Assembly: GCA_020437105.1 (NCBI GenBank)
Contig: JAGQWR010000052.1
Coordinates: 1 to 64,000, forward strand
Direction of reading: 5' to 3'
Length of the DNA stretch: 64,000 nucleotides
From: Saprospiraceae bacterium
GTDB lineage: Bacteria; Bacteroidota; Bacteroidia; Chitinophagales; Saprospiraceae
This document shows, in pieces, positions 16,558 through 25,337 of this stretch; position 1 is the first letter of the stretch, and each line of letters begins with the position of its first letter. Below the pieces are notes generated by a model. The model was not told where the DNA came from and made no database searches. It worked only from the letters and a program-made list of their open reading frames with translations. The position numbers and the translations under genes were made by a program.

Positions 16558-17970
16558 ATGAAATATGCAATAGCTGTTTTTTTAATTTTATTAAGTTACA
16601 ACATTTTCGGACAAGCATCGGAAATACTTCCTGAACCTTCAGTGGATGAGAGGGTCGAGTTATTAAGTATTGTGTTTAGGCTGGCAGATTGCCAGGAATA
16701 TAGTTCGAGGAGGTTTCCCAAATATGTTGAAAACATAGAGGAACATTTCATCCCGTATAAAGATCATGAGCTAATTAAATACATTACTAAGAAATTAAGA
16801 AAAAGAGGTATTGGATATGACGCTGTCATGAAAATGGCGATTAGTATCACGGAAACTTATCCATTTGAACCTATTGTTCCATTTTCGAACGAGATTCCAG
16901 AGCAACGATGGGGTGAAAAGCAGGCTACTAAATTTCTTAAGCTCCTGAACAGATTTTATATAGATGCTGATTGCCGGAATTTTTTTGATGCCAATAAACC
17001 CTTGTATAAAACTGCTTCTCAAAACTTCAACAAGGTATTTGAAGAATTAGATGTGAGTTGGTATCAACGATTTTATGGAGAAAACCCAAAAGGTGCGTTT
17101 AAAATTGTGATTGGTTTGGGCAATGGGGGCGGCAATTACGGTCCGAAAATTTCTATTGATGGAACAGAAGTAGTGTATGCCATCATGGGTACCTGGAGTG
17201 TAGATAGTTTGGGTATGCCTGTCTACGAGATCGACGACTATTTTTCAACTTTACTACACGAGTTTAATCACTCTTTTGTGAACCACGTGGTTGAAAAATA
17301 CCATTCCGGATTGGCTGCCAGCGGAAAAGAAATATATAGGGTGCTTCAAACCAGAATGGAGGCACAAGCTTATGGTATCTGGCAAACAATGTACGCAGAA
17401 GCTGTTGTGCGAGCCGCGGTTATCAAATATTTAAAAGATCATAATTATCCGGAAGAATTCGTGAAAGCTGAGCTTGATGACCAAATAAACAGAGGTTTCC
17501 TGTGGACAGACAAACTGGTCGTAGAACTGGAGAGATATGACCAAAATAGAGACAAATATCCATCCCTGGAAAGTTTTATGCCGGAGATAGTTACCTTTTT
17601 TGATGGAATCTCTGGTAAGATATACGAAATTCAAAAAGAGGTAGAAAGTCGAAGACCAAAAGTTATAGGAGTCCTACCCTTTGAAAACGGTAGTGCGTTT
17701 GTTGACCCAAACACTAACCAAATAGAAATCAATTTTGACAGACCGCTGGAGGGAAATGGCTATTCCATAAATGAAGGCCATAAAGGAGCTGTCGCTTTTC
17801 CGGAAATTGGAGCCATTTATTATTCAGAAGACAGGACATCCGTTTTCATTGAACTTAAGTTGGAACCAAATAGGGAATATCAATTTGTGTTAACAGGTTG
17901 GCGTTTCAAGTCCGAGGATGGATATGGGATAAATAATTATGAAATTAATTTTTCCACGAAAAAAGAATAA
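16558..17970 (+). CDS. DUF4932 protein with HExxH motif, secreted
   Basis: The 470-residue protein has a signal peptide (MKYAIAVFLILLSYNIFGQ). The central domain matches DUF4932 by its spacing of FYGENPKGAFKIVIGLGNGGGNYGP, the HExxH motif H234-E-F-N-H238 within TLLHEFNHSFVNH, and the later region RMEAQAYGIWQTMYAEAVVRAA. The HExxH plus a downstream acidic segment suggests a zinc metallopeptidase, but activity has not been shown for the family as far as I know. The last 100 residues form an Ig-like domain (FDRPLEGNGYSIN ... FVLTGWRFKSEDGYGINNY). It would act in the periplasm or outside the cell. Confidence 0.82.
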   Translation: MKYAIAVFLILLSYNIFGQASEILPEPSVDERVELLSIVFRLADCQEYSSRRFPKYVENIEEHFIPYKDHELIKYITKKLRKRGIGYDAVMKMAISITETYPFEPIVPFSNEIPEQRWGEKQATKFLKLLNRFYIDADCRNFFDANKPLYKTASQNFNKVFEELDVSWYQRFYGENPKGAFKIVIGLGNGGGNYGPKISIDGTEVVYAIMGTWSVDSLGMPVYEIDDYFSTLLHEFNHSFVNHVVEKYHSGLAASGKEIYRVLQTRMEAQAYGIWQTMYAEAVVRAAVIKYLKDHNYPEEFVKAELDDQINRGFLWTDKLVVELERYDQNRDKYPSLESFMPEIVTFFDGISGKIYEIQKEVESRRPKVIGVLPFENGSAFVDPNTNQIEINFDRPLEGNGYSINEGHKGAVAFPEIGAIYYSEDRTSVFIELKLEPNREYQFVLTGWRFKSEDGYGINNYEINFSTKKE

Positions 17971-17972
17971 AC

Positions 17973-18015
17973 TTGAATTTTTAAGGGTTAATTCTTAATG
18001 AAGTCACAGTTCAAT
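17973..18015. repeat. Intergenic word repeat shared with 10899-10978
   Basis: The words TTGAATTTTTAA, AATTCTTAATGAAG and TCACAG occur here in the same order as at 10899-10978. The 13-base word ATTCTTAATGAAG is identical in both. The repeat sits in the short gap between the DUF4932 gene and arr. Confidence 0.5.
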
Positions 18016-18033
18016 TACACATAAATTCTGACA

Positions 18034-18480
18034 ATGGAAAAAAACACAGCAGAGAACAACTTGACAACTCAAGGTCCTACTCCATTTTCTCAGACTTTCT
18101 TCCACGGCACAAAGGCTGACCTTAAAATTGGAGACCTTATTGAAGTTGGCTACAACTCGAATTTCGGACAAAGAAAAAATGCGAAGTACATTTTCCTGAC
18201 TGCCACATTGGATGCCGCTATTTGGGGAGCCGAACTTGCTATTGGCGAAGGGCCTCAACGAATTTACTTAGTAGAAGCAACCGGCCCTATTGAAGATGAC
18301 CCTGATTTAACGGATCGAAAATTTCCGGGGAACCCGACTAAATCTTATCGGTCACAACATCCATTTAAGGTAGTTGGTGAAGTAAAACTTTGGAAGGGGC
18401 ATCCGGAAGAACAAGTACAAGCAATGAAAGATGCCTTGACTAACCTTAAGGAGCAAGGCATTAATTCTTTAAATGACTAA
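18034..18480 (+). CDS. arr: NAD(+)--rifampin ADP-ribosyltransferase (Arr)
   Basis: The 148-residue protein matches Arr in length and motifs: PFSQTFFHGTKADLKIGDLI, the segment KYIFLTATLDAAIWGAELA, and IYLVEATGPIEDDPDLTD. The residues in the positions of the catalytic His, Tyr and Asp of the Mycobacterium enzyme are H24, Y52 and D89. The C-terminal part GNPTKSYRSQHPFKVVGEV is also standard. Arr transfers ADP-ribose from NAD to a hydroxyl of rifamycins and inactivates them in the cytosol. It stands between two peptidase-like genes in the accessory block, with no integron or intact IS beside it. Confidence 0.93.
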   Translation: MEKNTAENNLTTQGPTPFSQTFFHGTKADLKIGDLIEVGYNSNFGQRKNAKYIFLTATLDAAIWGAELAIGEGPQRIYLVEATGPIEDDPDLTDRKFPGNPTKSYRSQHPFKVVGEVKLWKGHPEEQVQAMKDALTNLKEQGINSLND

Positions 18481-18526
18481 TTCTTACCACTCAAAACCAC
18501 TTTCGGTTTGATGTAAACTACATAAT

Positions 18527-20341
18527 ATGAACATATTTATCCGACTTTTTATAGTATGTGTTGTCTTAGCTTCTTGCCAGAATGATAAGAAGAGTATAAA
18601 CGACGAATTACTGAATATAAAAATTCAGGAAATAAACAGCGTTTTTGAGAATGGAAGCATTGAGGAATTCAAAAAAGTTGTTCCAGTTGAACCTGTTCAA
18701 GAACTGGTACAACTTATCATTGAGGAAAACATTCCCAGAAAATCCGGGCAACATAAAATATTAACCCTGGCAGGAGATACTGCGTATGTATTATTGACCG
18801 GAAAATTTGTTTTCGGCAACTCCGGGGATGAAACAAGTTATTCCTCCGATTATTCCGGTGTTTATCTATTTACAAAAACAAACGAAGATTGGGGACTAAC
18901 TGAAAGAATCCAAACAGATGAATTCAATCAAATCCTGCATCATGAGATGGATATAGATGTCCATCCTGGTGAAACTCTTAAAGTAAACGATATTCTTACA
19001 TTAAATGTAAAAAGCCATTTTGGTTTTGTTGCCATATTAAATCATAGTGCTCAGTTTGCCAGTTTATCCCTTAATGATCAGGAAGTGGATTATATTTTAG
19101 ATGGTGGATTGTTGTGGGTAGATGCCAAGGATTCTGATAATCAAAAATTAGCGCTGGAATATACAATCAAAGTTGAACAGGACGATGAGGACCGGAATTC
19201 AAGTTATTTTGGACAAACCTTAGGTCATATCCGCAATCAATATTTCTGGCATCCCTTTTTTGGATTTTCCAGTCCAAACGACAGAGCCAATTTTAATGTT
19301 ACCTGCAAAATCCCGGCTACTTATCAATTGGCAAGCAGTTTGCCTCAAACAGATACCGTGGAGGGTGATTATAGAATAATCAAAGCCATATCACCAAATC
19401 CCACTTTTGGTTTGTCTTTGTACTATGATAAAGAGTGGAACGTACGAGAAATCAAAAAGGGAGACATGCATTTGGTTTTATATACGACTACTGACTTCAG
19501 CCCTTCTGACGATACATTATACCAAGAATTCTCAAATACATTTGACATACTGACAGCAGCATTCGGCAAACCTCAGATCAATTACCTGGGAGTAGTACAG
19601 GATAGATCAAGCGGAGGGAATGGATGGAGAAACAGGAGCAACAATATTATTATCGCGGGCGAAAACGGAAGTTATTTAAAAAGCCTTGACACAAATCCGA
19701 GAGCCGTGTTTGGGCACGAAGTAGCCCATTCCTGGACAAATCCAATAGGCCCTGCAACTAATTTTTTATCGGAGGGTTGGGCAACTTATGCAGAATCCAT
19801 TCTACTCGCCAATGAACCGGACAAAGAAATTGTACCCAATTTCTATGAATCACAGAAAGTGCGTTATCTGGACGGTGGATACAACGGAAGTAGTTCACTT
19901 TGGAATGATTATTCAAATGACGGGGTTTCCTACAGTAAAGGCGTTTGGATATTCTATATGCTCGAACAGTTATTAGGTGAAAAAGATTTTCGGCAAGCCT
20001 TGCGTAATTTTATCCAATCAAAAAATCACACCATTGATTCATTTATAGAACAACTCAACGAGTTTTCTGAAGAAAATATGAAACCCCTACTGGATACCTG
20101 GTTGAAAAGTAATGAAATCCCGGAGTTATCAATAACAGCTCAAGGGAATACTCTTACCGTTGAACAAACAGGAGATGTCTTTATCTTCCCATTAGAAATT
20201 CAGGTAACGGACACGGGTGGGAAAACCTTCCTGAAGAAAGTAAATATCCACGAAAGTAGGCAGGTCATTGATTTAGGAGATTCGGAAATAACTTCATATG
20301 TCATTGATCCTGATAATAAAATATTGGTGATGAAAAAGTAA
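18527..20341 (+). CDS. M1-like gluzincin metallopeptidase, lipoprotein
   Basis: The 604-residue protein has a lipoprotein signal with Cys17 (VVLASCQND). The middle holds the zinc motif H397-E-V-A-H401 followed by SWTNPIGPATNFLSE416GWATYAE, as in M1 peptidases. In classical M1 enzymes 18 residues separate the second His from the zinc-binding Glu; here there are 14, so a loop is shortened. The GAMEN-type exopeptidase motif of aminopeptidases was not seen, though GGNGWRNRSNNIII occupies the expected area. It would be anchored on the outer membrane or in the periplasm. It follows arr by 46 bases. Confidence 0.82.
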   Translation: MNIFIRLFIVCVVLASCQNDKKSINDELLNIKIQEINSVFENGSIEEFKKVVPVEPVQELVQLIIEENIPRKSGQHKILTLAGDTAYVLLTGKFVFGNSGDETSYSSDYSGVYLFTKTNEDWGLTERIQTDEFNQILHHEMDIDVHPGETLKVNDILTLNVKSHFGFVAILNHSAQFASLSLNDQEVDYILDGGLLWVDAKDSDNQKLALEYTIKVEQDDEDRNSSYFGQTLGHIRNQYFWHPFFGFSSPNDRANFNVTCKIPATYQLASSLPQTDTVEGDYRIIKAISPNPTFGLSLYYDKEWNVREIKKGDMHLVLYTTTDFSPSDDTLYQEFSNTFDILTAAFGKPQINYLGVVQDRSSGGNGWRNRSNNIIIAGENGSYLKSLDTNPRAVFGHEVAHSWTNPIGPATNFLSEGWATYAESILLANEPDKEIVPNFYESQKVRYLDGGYNGSSSLWNDYSNDGVSYSKGVWIFYMLEQLLGEKDFRQALRNFIQSKNHTIDSFIEQLNEFSEENMKPLLDTWLKSNEIPELSITAQGNTLTVEQTGDVFIFPLEIQVTDTGGKTFLKKVNIHESRQVIDLGDSEITSYVIDPDNKILVMKK

Positions 20342-20380
20342 AGGAATCCCATTTGATTAACGTTTCTACTGAATGGTGAT

Positions 20381-21151
20381 ATGAAAATAATATTATTGGT
20401 AATATCCTTATTAGTTTCTCCAGCTGCATATTCTCAAGTATTAAATGGAAGTTTTGAGAATGGTTCTGCCTCTGACCTATCCTTCTGGGAATGGACATGC
20501 GGAGCAGATTCATTAAATATCGCACCACCAGGAGGTGGAAACTGGTGCATAAGAGTTTCCGGTGGTAATTTTAAAAGTTGCTTCCCGAGTTATACTTATC
20601 AAAAAATTCCTTTAATCACCAGTGGACAAACGTATCTTCTCTCTGGATGGGCTTACGCCGAATCATCTCCGACGGCAGGAATATATTTTGGAGTAATAAA
20701 TAATGGTATAATAAGCCTTCAAGCCGGCGATACAACATCTTCAGCAGAATGGTCGCAATTAAGTGTAGAATCAGATTTTGCGCTTGCTGCAGGAGATACA
20801 GCAGTGGTTGTTTTATTTAGTGGAACTACCGGTGGCCCGTTGCAGGGATATGGCTATTTTGATTTAATTGACCTTCAACTGGTCACCAGCATAAATTCAA
20901 AGGAGCGAAAACAATCTTTAACTATTTCCCCAAACCCGTTTTCTACGCAAACAACATTTTATTCTAACAATATTTTAAAAGAGGCAACCTTGACCATTTG
21001 TAATTCATATGGACAAACAATAAAACAAGTAAAAAATATTTCAGGACAGATAATCTCTTTCAATCGTGACAATTTACCAAGCGGACTATACCTTATACAG
21101 TTAGCGGAAGATGGCATAATAACAACTGGTAAAATAATAATCGTGGACTGA
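20381..21151 (+). CDS. T9SS-exported protein with carbohydrate-binding-like domain
   Basis: The 256-residue protein has a signal peptide (residues 1-18). The N-terminal part begins LNGSFENGSASDLSFWEWTCG and includes YTYQKIPLITSGQTYLLSGWAYAES, a pattern typical of jelly-roll, carbohydrate-binding-like modules (NGSFENG..). A type A sorting domain begins about residue 180 with ISPNPFSTQTTFYSN, then ICNSYGQTIKQ and LPSGLYLIQLAEDG. It should be exported by T9SS. The ligand is not known. It lies 39 bases after the M1-like gene. Confidence 0.8.
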   Translation: MKIILLVISLLVSPAAYSQVLNGSFENGSASDLSFWEWTCGADSLNIAPPGGGNWCIRVSGGNFKSCFPSYTYQKIPLITSGQTYLLSGWAYAESSPTAGIYFGVINNGIISLQAGDTTSSAEWSQLSVESDFALAAGDTAVVVLFSGTTGGPLQGYGYFDLIDLQLVTSINSKERKQSLTISPNPFSTQTTFYSNNILKEATLTICNSYGQTIKQVKNISGQIISFNRDNLPSGLYLIQLAEDGIITTGKIIIVD

Positions 21152-21283
21152 AAAGCAGTACAGGCACCAACAATAGCTCGAACCTGGGATTTGAATATCC
21201 CCTGCCCCTACCCTATGCAAATTGTTCGTCTGTATCCTGGCCGTAAGGCAGAAAGACGCCGCTTTACCAAGATCTAAATCATT

Positions 21284-22486
21284 ATGTTTGAAAAATTTAT
21301 AGCAGCTAAAAAGATTGGTGGAATCAATTGTCTAATATGGAAAAATGGGCAAATAGAATTTCAAAAAAGTTACGGTTATAAAAACTTGGAAACGCGGGAA
21401 CTAATGACTATTGATAGTCTTTTTAGGATTTCTTCCATGACAAAACCAATTACTTCGGTACTTGCCATGATGCTGTATGAAGAAAAGAAATTTAGTTTGA
21501 ATGACCCAATAACTAACTGGTTCCCGCAATTTGATAGTATGAAGGTCCTGAAAAACCAGCCTGCTGAATATGAAGACGCCAAACAGCATATTACTTTACT
21601 CGATTTGTTAACCCACAGAGCAGGTTTTACTTATAGTGAATTTCAAAAAGGAAAACTAAGAACCGATTATTTAGCTCTTGGGGGAGACATTGATTCTGAA
21701 CTTACGAACGAACAATGGATAAATGAGTTGGCTAATTTGCCATTAATAAGTCAGCCTGGTGCATTATTCAATTATGGCAGGTCAACTGATTTACTGGGAA
21801 TTTTAATTTCAACCATCGAAGGAAAACCTCTTGGAGCGGTAATGGAAGAAAAAATTTTTACTCCTCTGGGAATGACAAATACTTTTTTTGAGGTCCCAAA
21901 TAACAAAAAAGACAAGTGCGTTTCAAATTTTGGTTATGATAGTCTGGGTGAATTAATGACTCTTGAAACAGTTCCGCTAAACATGGCTTTCAAAGAGCGA
22001 CCCCATCATTTAGAATATCAATCGGGTGGACAGGGACTTTGGTCTAGCATAGAAGACTATCTGAAGTTTGCTAAAATTTTTGTAGAAAATGGTAGCTCAA
22101 ACGGTATGCAGGTTTTAAAAAAAGATACGATTGACTTAATGTGTTCAAATAAATTGACAGCTTCACAGAGAACACAATCACAATTAATGGGTTCTCCGAT
22201 CTTTAAAGATGATTATGGTTTCGGATTAGGACTGGCTATGGTCTGTAAAGAAAATAAATTTGGATCAATTCCGTGTGCCGGGTCCGTTGGTTCCGTAGGT
22301 TGGCCTGGTGCCTATGGAGGTTGGTGGTCAGCAGACCCTGCAAAAAATTCCATTTCCATTTTTTTGACACATAGTATGACAGCACCAAGTCAACTTGAGC
22401 AAGGTATTGGATTTGAGTTATATGAGGCTATTGATATTTTTTCAAATTATAGCAATGAAATAAATAGTGCACGATACCCGTTGTGA
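21284..22486 (+). CDS. Class C beta-lactamase-like serine hydrolase
   Basis: The 400-residue protein has the S51-x-x-K54 motif in FRISSMTKPITSVLAMMLYE. The second motif region is FNYGRSTDLLGILISTIEGKPLG, and the third may be the Gly-rich stretch with HxG-like context near the C-terminus (GGWWSADPAKNSISIFLTH). This pattern fits serine hydrolases of the beta-lactamase/EstB/DD-peptidase superfamily (PF00144). There is no signal peptide with the annotated ATG, so the enzyme appears cytosolic and an esterase role is more likely than antibiotic resistance. The substrate cannot be told. Confidence 0.86.
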   Translation: MFEKFIAAKKIGGINCLIWKNGQIEFQKSYGYKNLETRELMTIDSLFRISSMTKPITSVLAMMLYEEKKFSLNDPITNWFPQFDSMKVLKNQPAEYEDAKQHITLLDLLTHRAGFTYSEFQKGKLRTDYLALGGDIDSELTNEQWINELANLPLISQPGALFNYGRSTDLLGILISTIEGKPLGAVMEEKIFTPLGMTNTFFEVPNNKKDKCVSNFGYDSLGELMTLETVPLNMAFKERPHHLEYQSGGQGLWSSIEDYLKFAKIFVENGSSNGMQVLKKDTIDLMCSNKLTASQRTQSQLMGSPIFKDDYGFGLGLAMVCKENKFGSIPCAGSVGSVGWPGAYGGWWSADPAKNSISIFLTHSMTAPSQLEQGIGFELYEAIDIFSNYSNEINSARYPL

Positions 22487-22499
22487 TGAAATTTCCGCT

Positions 22500-23132
22500 T
22501 TAATTAACTAAAACAGGTATATAAAACCCTTTTATCTTACTATCGTAGGCAACCACTCCAGGTTGAAATTGAAGCGTTCCGGTTGAATTAAACCTACGGG
22601 AAATATGTGTTGGAATCGTAATAGCCCGAGGTATTTCCAGGGTTTGGATCATCTCCATTGCCGAACCTTCATAGGACATTCGCATAAATAATTTTCCATT
22701 TTCGTCTTCAACTAACCTTTGTTTAAAGGTAAATGTCGAAACAGATCGGCCTGAATTATCTTTCATGAAATTACTGAAATCTCTCCCGCCTTTTTTCGGC
22801 CGCTTTTGATCTTCCAGATACTTTTCAGGAGACATCCTTTTTTCAAAATTACTTGCAGTATTAATTTGATTGACGACTAAACCCGGGCGTCCGGTCTCCC
22901 AGGCGTTGTTCATTTTAAATTCAATAAACATGCCTTTTCCATCCACTTTATCCTTCAGGGAAAATTCAAGACCTGAGTAATCCATCGTATTAATAGAAAA
23001 ATCGAAACGTACTTCGTCACTTATCTCAGCACATATAGAAGGGATAGCAGGAAGTGGATCTCGCACAAATCCCATCCAGGCTAAATTGAGTAGAATGAAA
23101 GCGGCAATAAAAATTAGAATTCTCTTCATCAA
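22500..23132 (-). CDS. Membrane-anchored or secreted protein of unknown function
   Basis: The 210-residue protein starts MMKRILIFIAAFILLNLAWMGFV, a signal peptide or anchor. The rest is a mixed strand region with no motif I recognise (EVRFDFSINTMDYSGLEFSLKDK, MEMIQTLEIPRAITIPTHISRR). It is convergent with the serine hydrolase gene, with 13 bases between stops. A second Met follows the first directly. Its AT-rich base composition fits the accessory block. Function unknown. Confidence 0.65.
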   Translation of the reverse strand: MMKRILIFIAAFILLNLAWMGFVRDPLPAIPSICAEISDEVRFDFSINTMDYSGLEFSLKDKVDGKGMFIEFKMNNAWETGRPGLVVNQINTASNFEKRMSPEKYLEDQKRPKKGGRDFSNFMKDNSGRSVSTFTFKQRLVEDENGKLFMRMSYEGSAMEMIQTLEIPRAITIPTHISRRFNSTGTLQFQPGVVAYDSKIKGFYIPVLVN

Positions 23133-23250
23133 ATTTTATTTTGAAATGCTATCCAAACGATAATTACGATTCCCAGGGTTAAGATACGTAATGTTTGCAA
23201 TCTCTTCCAGACTATCCTGTAACCAGATCAATATCCTTTCCAGGGGCAGG

Positions 23251-23550
23251 ATGTAAAAAAACTAACTCACTAACTCACTAACGTTCGAATTCTTAATGCT
23301 TAATTTTGAATTTTGAATTAGGTTCTAACTCACAAACTCACTGAAAAACTAACCCACTGGATCACAGGACCACAGGACCACTAACTACCGAATTCTTAAT
23401 GCTTAATTTTGAATTTTGAATTAGGTTCTAACCCACTAACCCACTGAAAAACTAACCCACTAACCCACTAACCCACTGGACCACTGGACCACTGGACTAC
23501 TGGATCACAGGACCACAGGATCACCCCCGATAGCTATCGGGGCACAGGAT
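23251..23550. repeat. Intergenic word-repeat island with palindrome
   Basis: The 485-base gap before pruA is almost wholly made of repeated words. CACTAAC/CTCACTAAC runs occur at both ends of two copies of a 73-base module (23286-23358 and 23389-23461; module text starts CGAATTCTTAATGCTTAATT). Runs of CACTGGACCACTGG and CACAGGACCACAGG follow. A perfect 18-bp palindrome, CCCCGATAGCTATCGGGG (23525-23542), interrupts the CACAGGATCA words. No coding potential is apparent. Confidence 0.8.
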
Positions 23551-23552
23551 CA

Positions 23553-23596
23553 CTAAAAAAAAGGATACCCGAATCAATATCCGAATATCCTTTTCC
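23553..23596 (-). terminator. Intrinsic terminator after pruA
   Basis: On the minus strand the stem AAAAGGATATTCGG / CGGGTATCCTTTT is followed by a run of eight T. It lies about 20 bases past the pruA stop. Confidence 0.8.
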
Positions 23597-23617
23597 AATC
23601 AAGTAGCTTTTCTAAAT

Positions 23618-25249
23618 CTATGACTCCAAAAATGGATAACGGTAATCCGTTGGAGAAACGAATGTTTCTTTAATTGTCCGCGGACTGATCCATCTGTATA
23701 AATTCAGTACAGAGCCGGCTTTGTCATTTGTGCCAGAGGCCCGAGCTCCGCCGAAAGGCTGCTGCCCTACTACTGCACCTGTAGGTTTGTCGTTAATGTA
23801 GAAGTTGCCCGCTGCATGACGCAGACGATTGGTAGCCAAATCAACTGCTGCCCGGTCTTTGCTGAAGATCGAACCAGTAAGCGCATAAGGCGAGGTCTGA
23901 TCTACCAGGGTAAGCGTTTCTTCAAACTCCGCATCCGGGTAAACGTAGATGGTTAATACCGGGCCGAATATTTCCTCTACCATGGTTCGGTAATCTGGTT
24001 TAGATGCCAGGATTACAGTTGGTTCGATAAAGTACCCGATTGATTTATCATATCCGCCTCCGGCAATGATTTCTGCGTCGGCATCTTTACGGACCTGAGC
24101 AATGTAGCCACTGATCTTATCGAAAGCACGCTCATCGATGACCGCATTGATGAAATTACCAAAATCTTCCGGCGATCCCATTTTAAAGGATTCCAGATCT
24201 GCAAGCATGTATTCTTTTACGGCTGGCCAAAGGCTTTCCGGAATATAAGCCCGGGAGGCCGCAGAACATTTTTGTCCCTGAAACTCAAAAGCACCACGCA
24301 CGAGTGCGGTAGCCACTTCTTTTGCACCCGATGAGGGGTGTACCATGACAAAATCCTTACCACCTGTTTCACCAACGATCCGCGGATAAGTTTTGTACTT
24401 GGAGATATTTAATCCGATGGTTTTCCAGAGCGACTGAAATACACCGGTGCTACCTGTAAAGTGTAGTCCGGCAAAATCCGGATGATTAAAAATGATGTCA
24501 CCAGCCATTGGTCCGTCCACATAAACCAGATTGATTACCCCGTCTGGTAAGCCGGCAGCTTCCAACACATCCATAATGACAGCAGCAGAGTAAATCTGCG
24601 TTTCTGCTGGTTTCCACACAACAGTATTGCCCAACATGGCAGGTGCTCCAGGCAGGTTGCCGGCGATGGAAGTAAAGTTGAATGGGGTAATCGCAAAAAT
24701 AAAGCCTTCTAATGGACGATGCTCCGTGCGGTTCCAGGTATTCTCGGGGCTGATGAGTGGTTGTTCCGCATAAATTTGCGCCATGAAGTAGGCGTTAAAC
24801 CGGAAAAAATCACACAACTCAGCTACTGCATCAATCTCGGCCTGAAAAACATTCTTAGACTGCGCCAGCATGGTAGCGGCGTTCATTTTGGCCCGGTACG
24901 GACCAGCCAACAGATCTGCAGCTTTCAGGAAGATAGAAGCACGTTCCTGCCAGGGCATGTTTTCCCATGCGGGTTTGGCAGCGAGTGCTGCTTCGATCGC
25001 CTGATTAACATGTTCCGCTCCGCCTTTGCTAAATGATCCCAGCGAATGGGCAATTTCATGTGGTGGAAACATCTCGACCCGGTCTTTGGTATAGACCTTT
25101 TCCCCATTGATATACATAGGGATATCCATCTTGCTATTTTTCAGTTCCTGCAACATGGCTACTGTAGCAGTACGTTCGGGAGAACCTGGACGGTACCCCA
25201 AAACGGGCTCATTTTTAGGTACAGGGACCTGGAAAAAGGCATTTGACAT
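23618..25249 (-). CDS. pruA: L-glutamate gamma-semialdehyde (1-pyrroline-5-carboxylate) dehydrogenase
   Basis: The 543-residue enzyme oxidises glutamate semialdehyde from proline to glutamate with NAD. The start is ATG at 25249 (MSNAFFQVPVPKNEPVLGYRPGSPER), where family similarity begins. A TTG start 26 codons upstream is possible but lies beyond the promoter box at 25305-25312. Seen motifs are the NAD-binding PFNFTSIAGNLPGAPAMLGN, the catalytic Glu in VGETGGKDFVMVHPS, and the catalytic Cys in FQGQKCSAASRAY. The C-terminal ARASGTNDKAGS is standard. No PutA proline dehydrogenase is nearby; in Bacteroidota the two are usually separate. Confidence 0.96.
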   Translation of the reverse strand: MSNAFFQVPVPKNEPVLGYRPGSPERTATVAMLQELKNSKMDIPMYINGEKVYTKDRVEMFPPHEIAHSLGSFSKGGAEHVNQAIEAALAAKPAWENMPWQERASIFLKAADLLAGPYRAKMNAATMLAQSKNVFQAEIDAVAELCDFFRFNAYFMAQIYAEQPLISPENTWNRTEHRPLEGFIFAITPFNFTSIAGNLPGAPAMLGNTVVWKPAETQIYSAAVIMDVLEAAGLPDGVINLVYVDGPMAGDIIFNHPDFAGLHFTGSTGVFQSLWKTIGLNISKYKTYPRIVGETGGKDFVMVHPSSGAKEVATALVRGAFEFQGQKCSAASRAYIPESLWPAVKEYMLADLESFKMGSPEDFGNFINAVIDERAFDKISGYIAQVRKDADAEIIAGGGYDKSIGYFIEPTVILASKPDYRTMVEEIFGPVLTIYVYPDAEFEETLTLVDQTSPYALTGSIFSKDRAAVDLATNRLRHAAGNFYINDKPTGAVVGQQPFGGARASGTNDKAGSVLNLYRWISPRTIKETFVSPTDYRYPFLES

Positions 25250-25304
25250 AAGCTTAATTTGGTTTTGAAAGTTCCTGGAAATTTGTATTCCTGCTTTACT
25301 GCCG

Positions 25305-25312
25305 CAAAGATA
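25305..25312 (-). promoter_or_regulatory. TATCTTTG promoter box for pruA
   Basis: The minus strand reads TATCTTTG, a perfect match to the preferred Bacteroidota -7 box. It is 56 bases upstream of the pruA ATG. It supports the ATG at 25249 rather than the earlier TTG as start. Confidence 0.5.
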
Positions 25313-25337
25313 GAAATTGCTGCTCAAAACAGTAGTA

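Noticed and set aside
21160-21240. tRNA-like sequence on the minus strand (TTCAAATCC and GGTTCGAGC)
   Set aside because: No acceptor stem or anticodon arm can be formed at proper spacing.
23251-23550. Possible CRISPR array
   Set aside because: The repeats are short words and two 73-base modules without uniform spacers; no cas genes are near.
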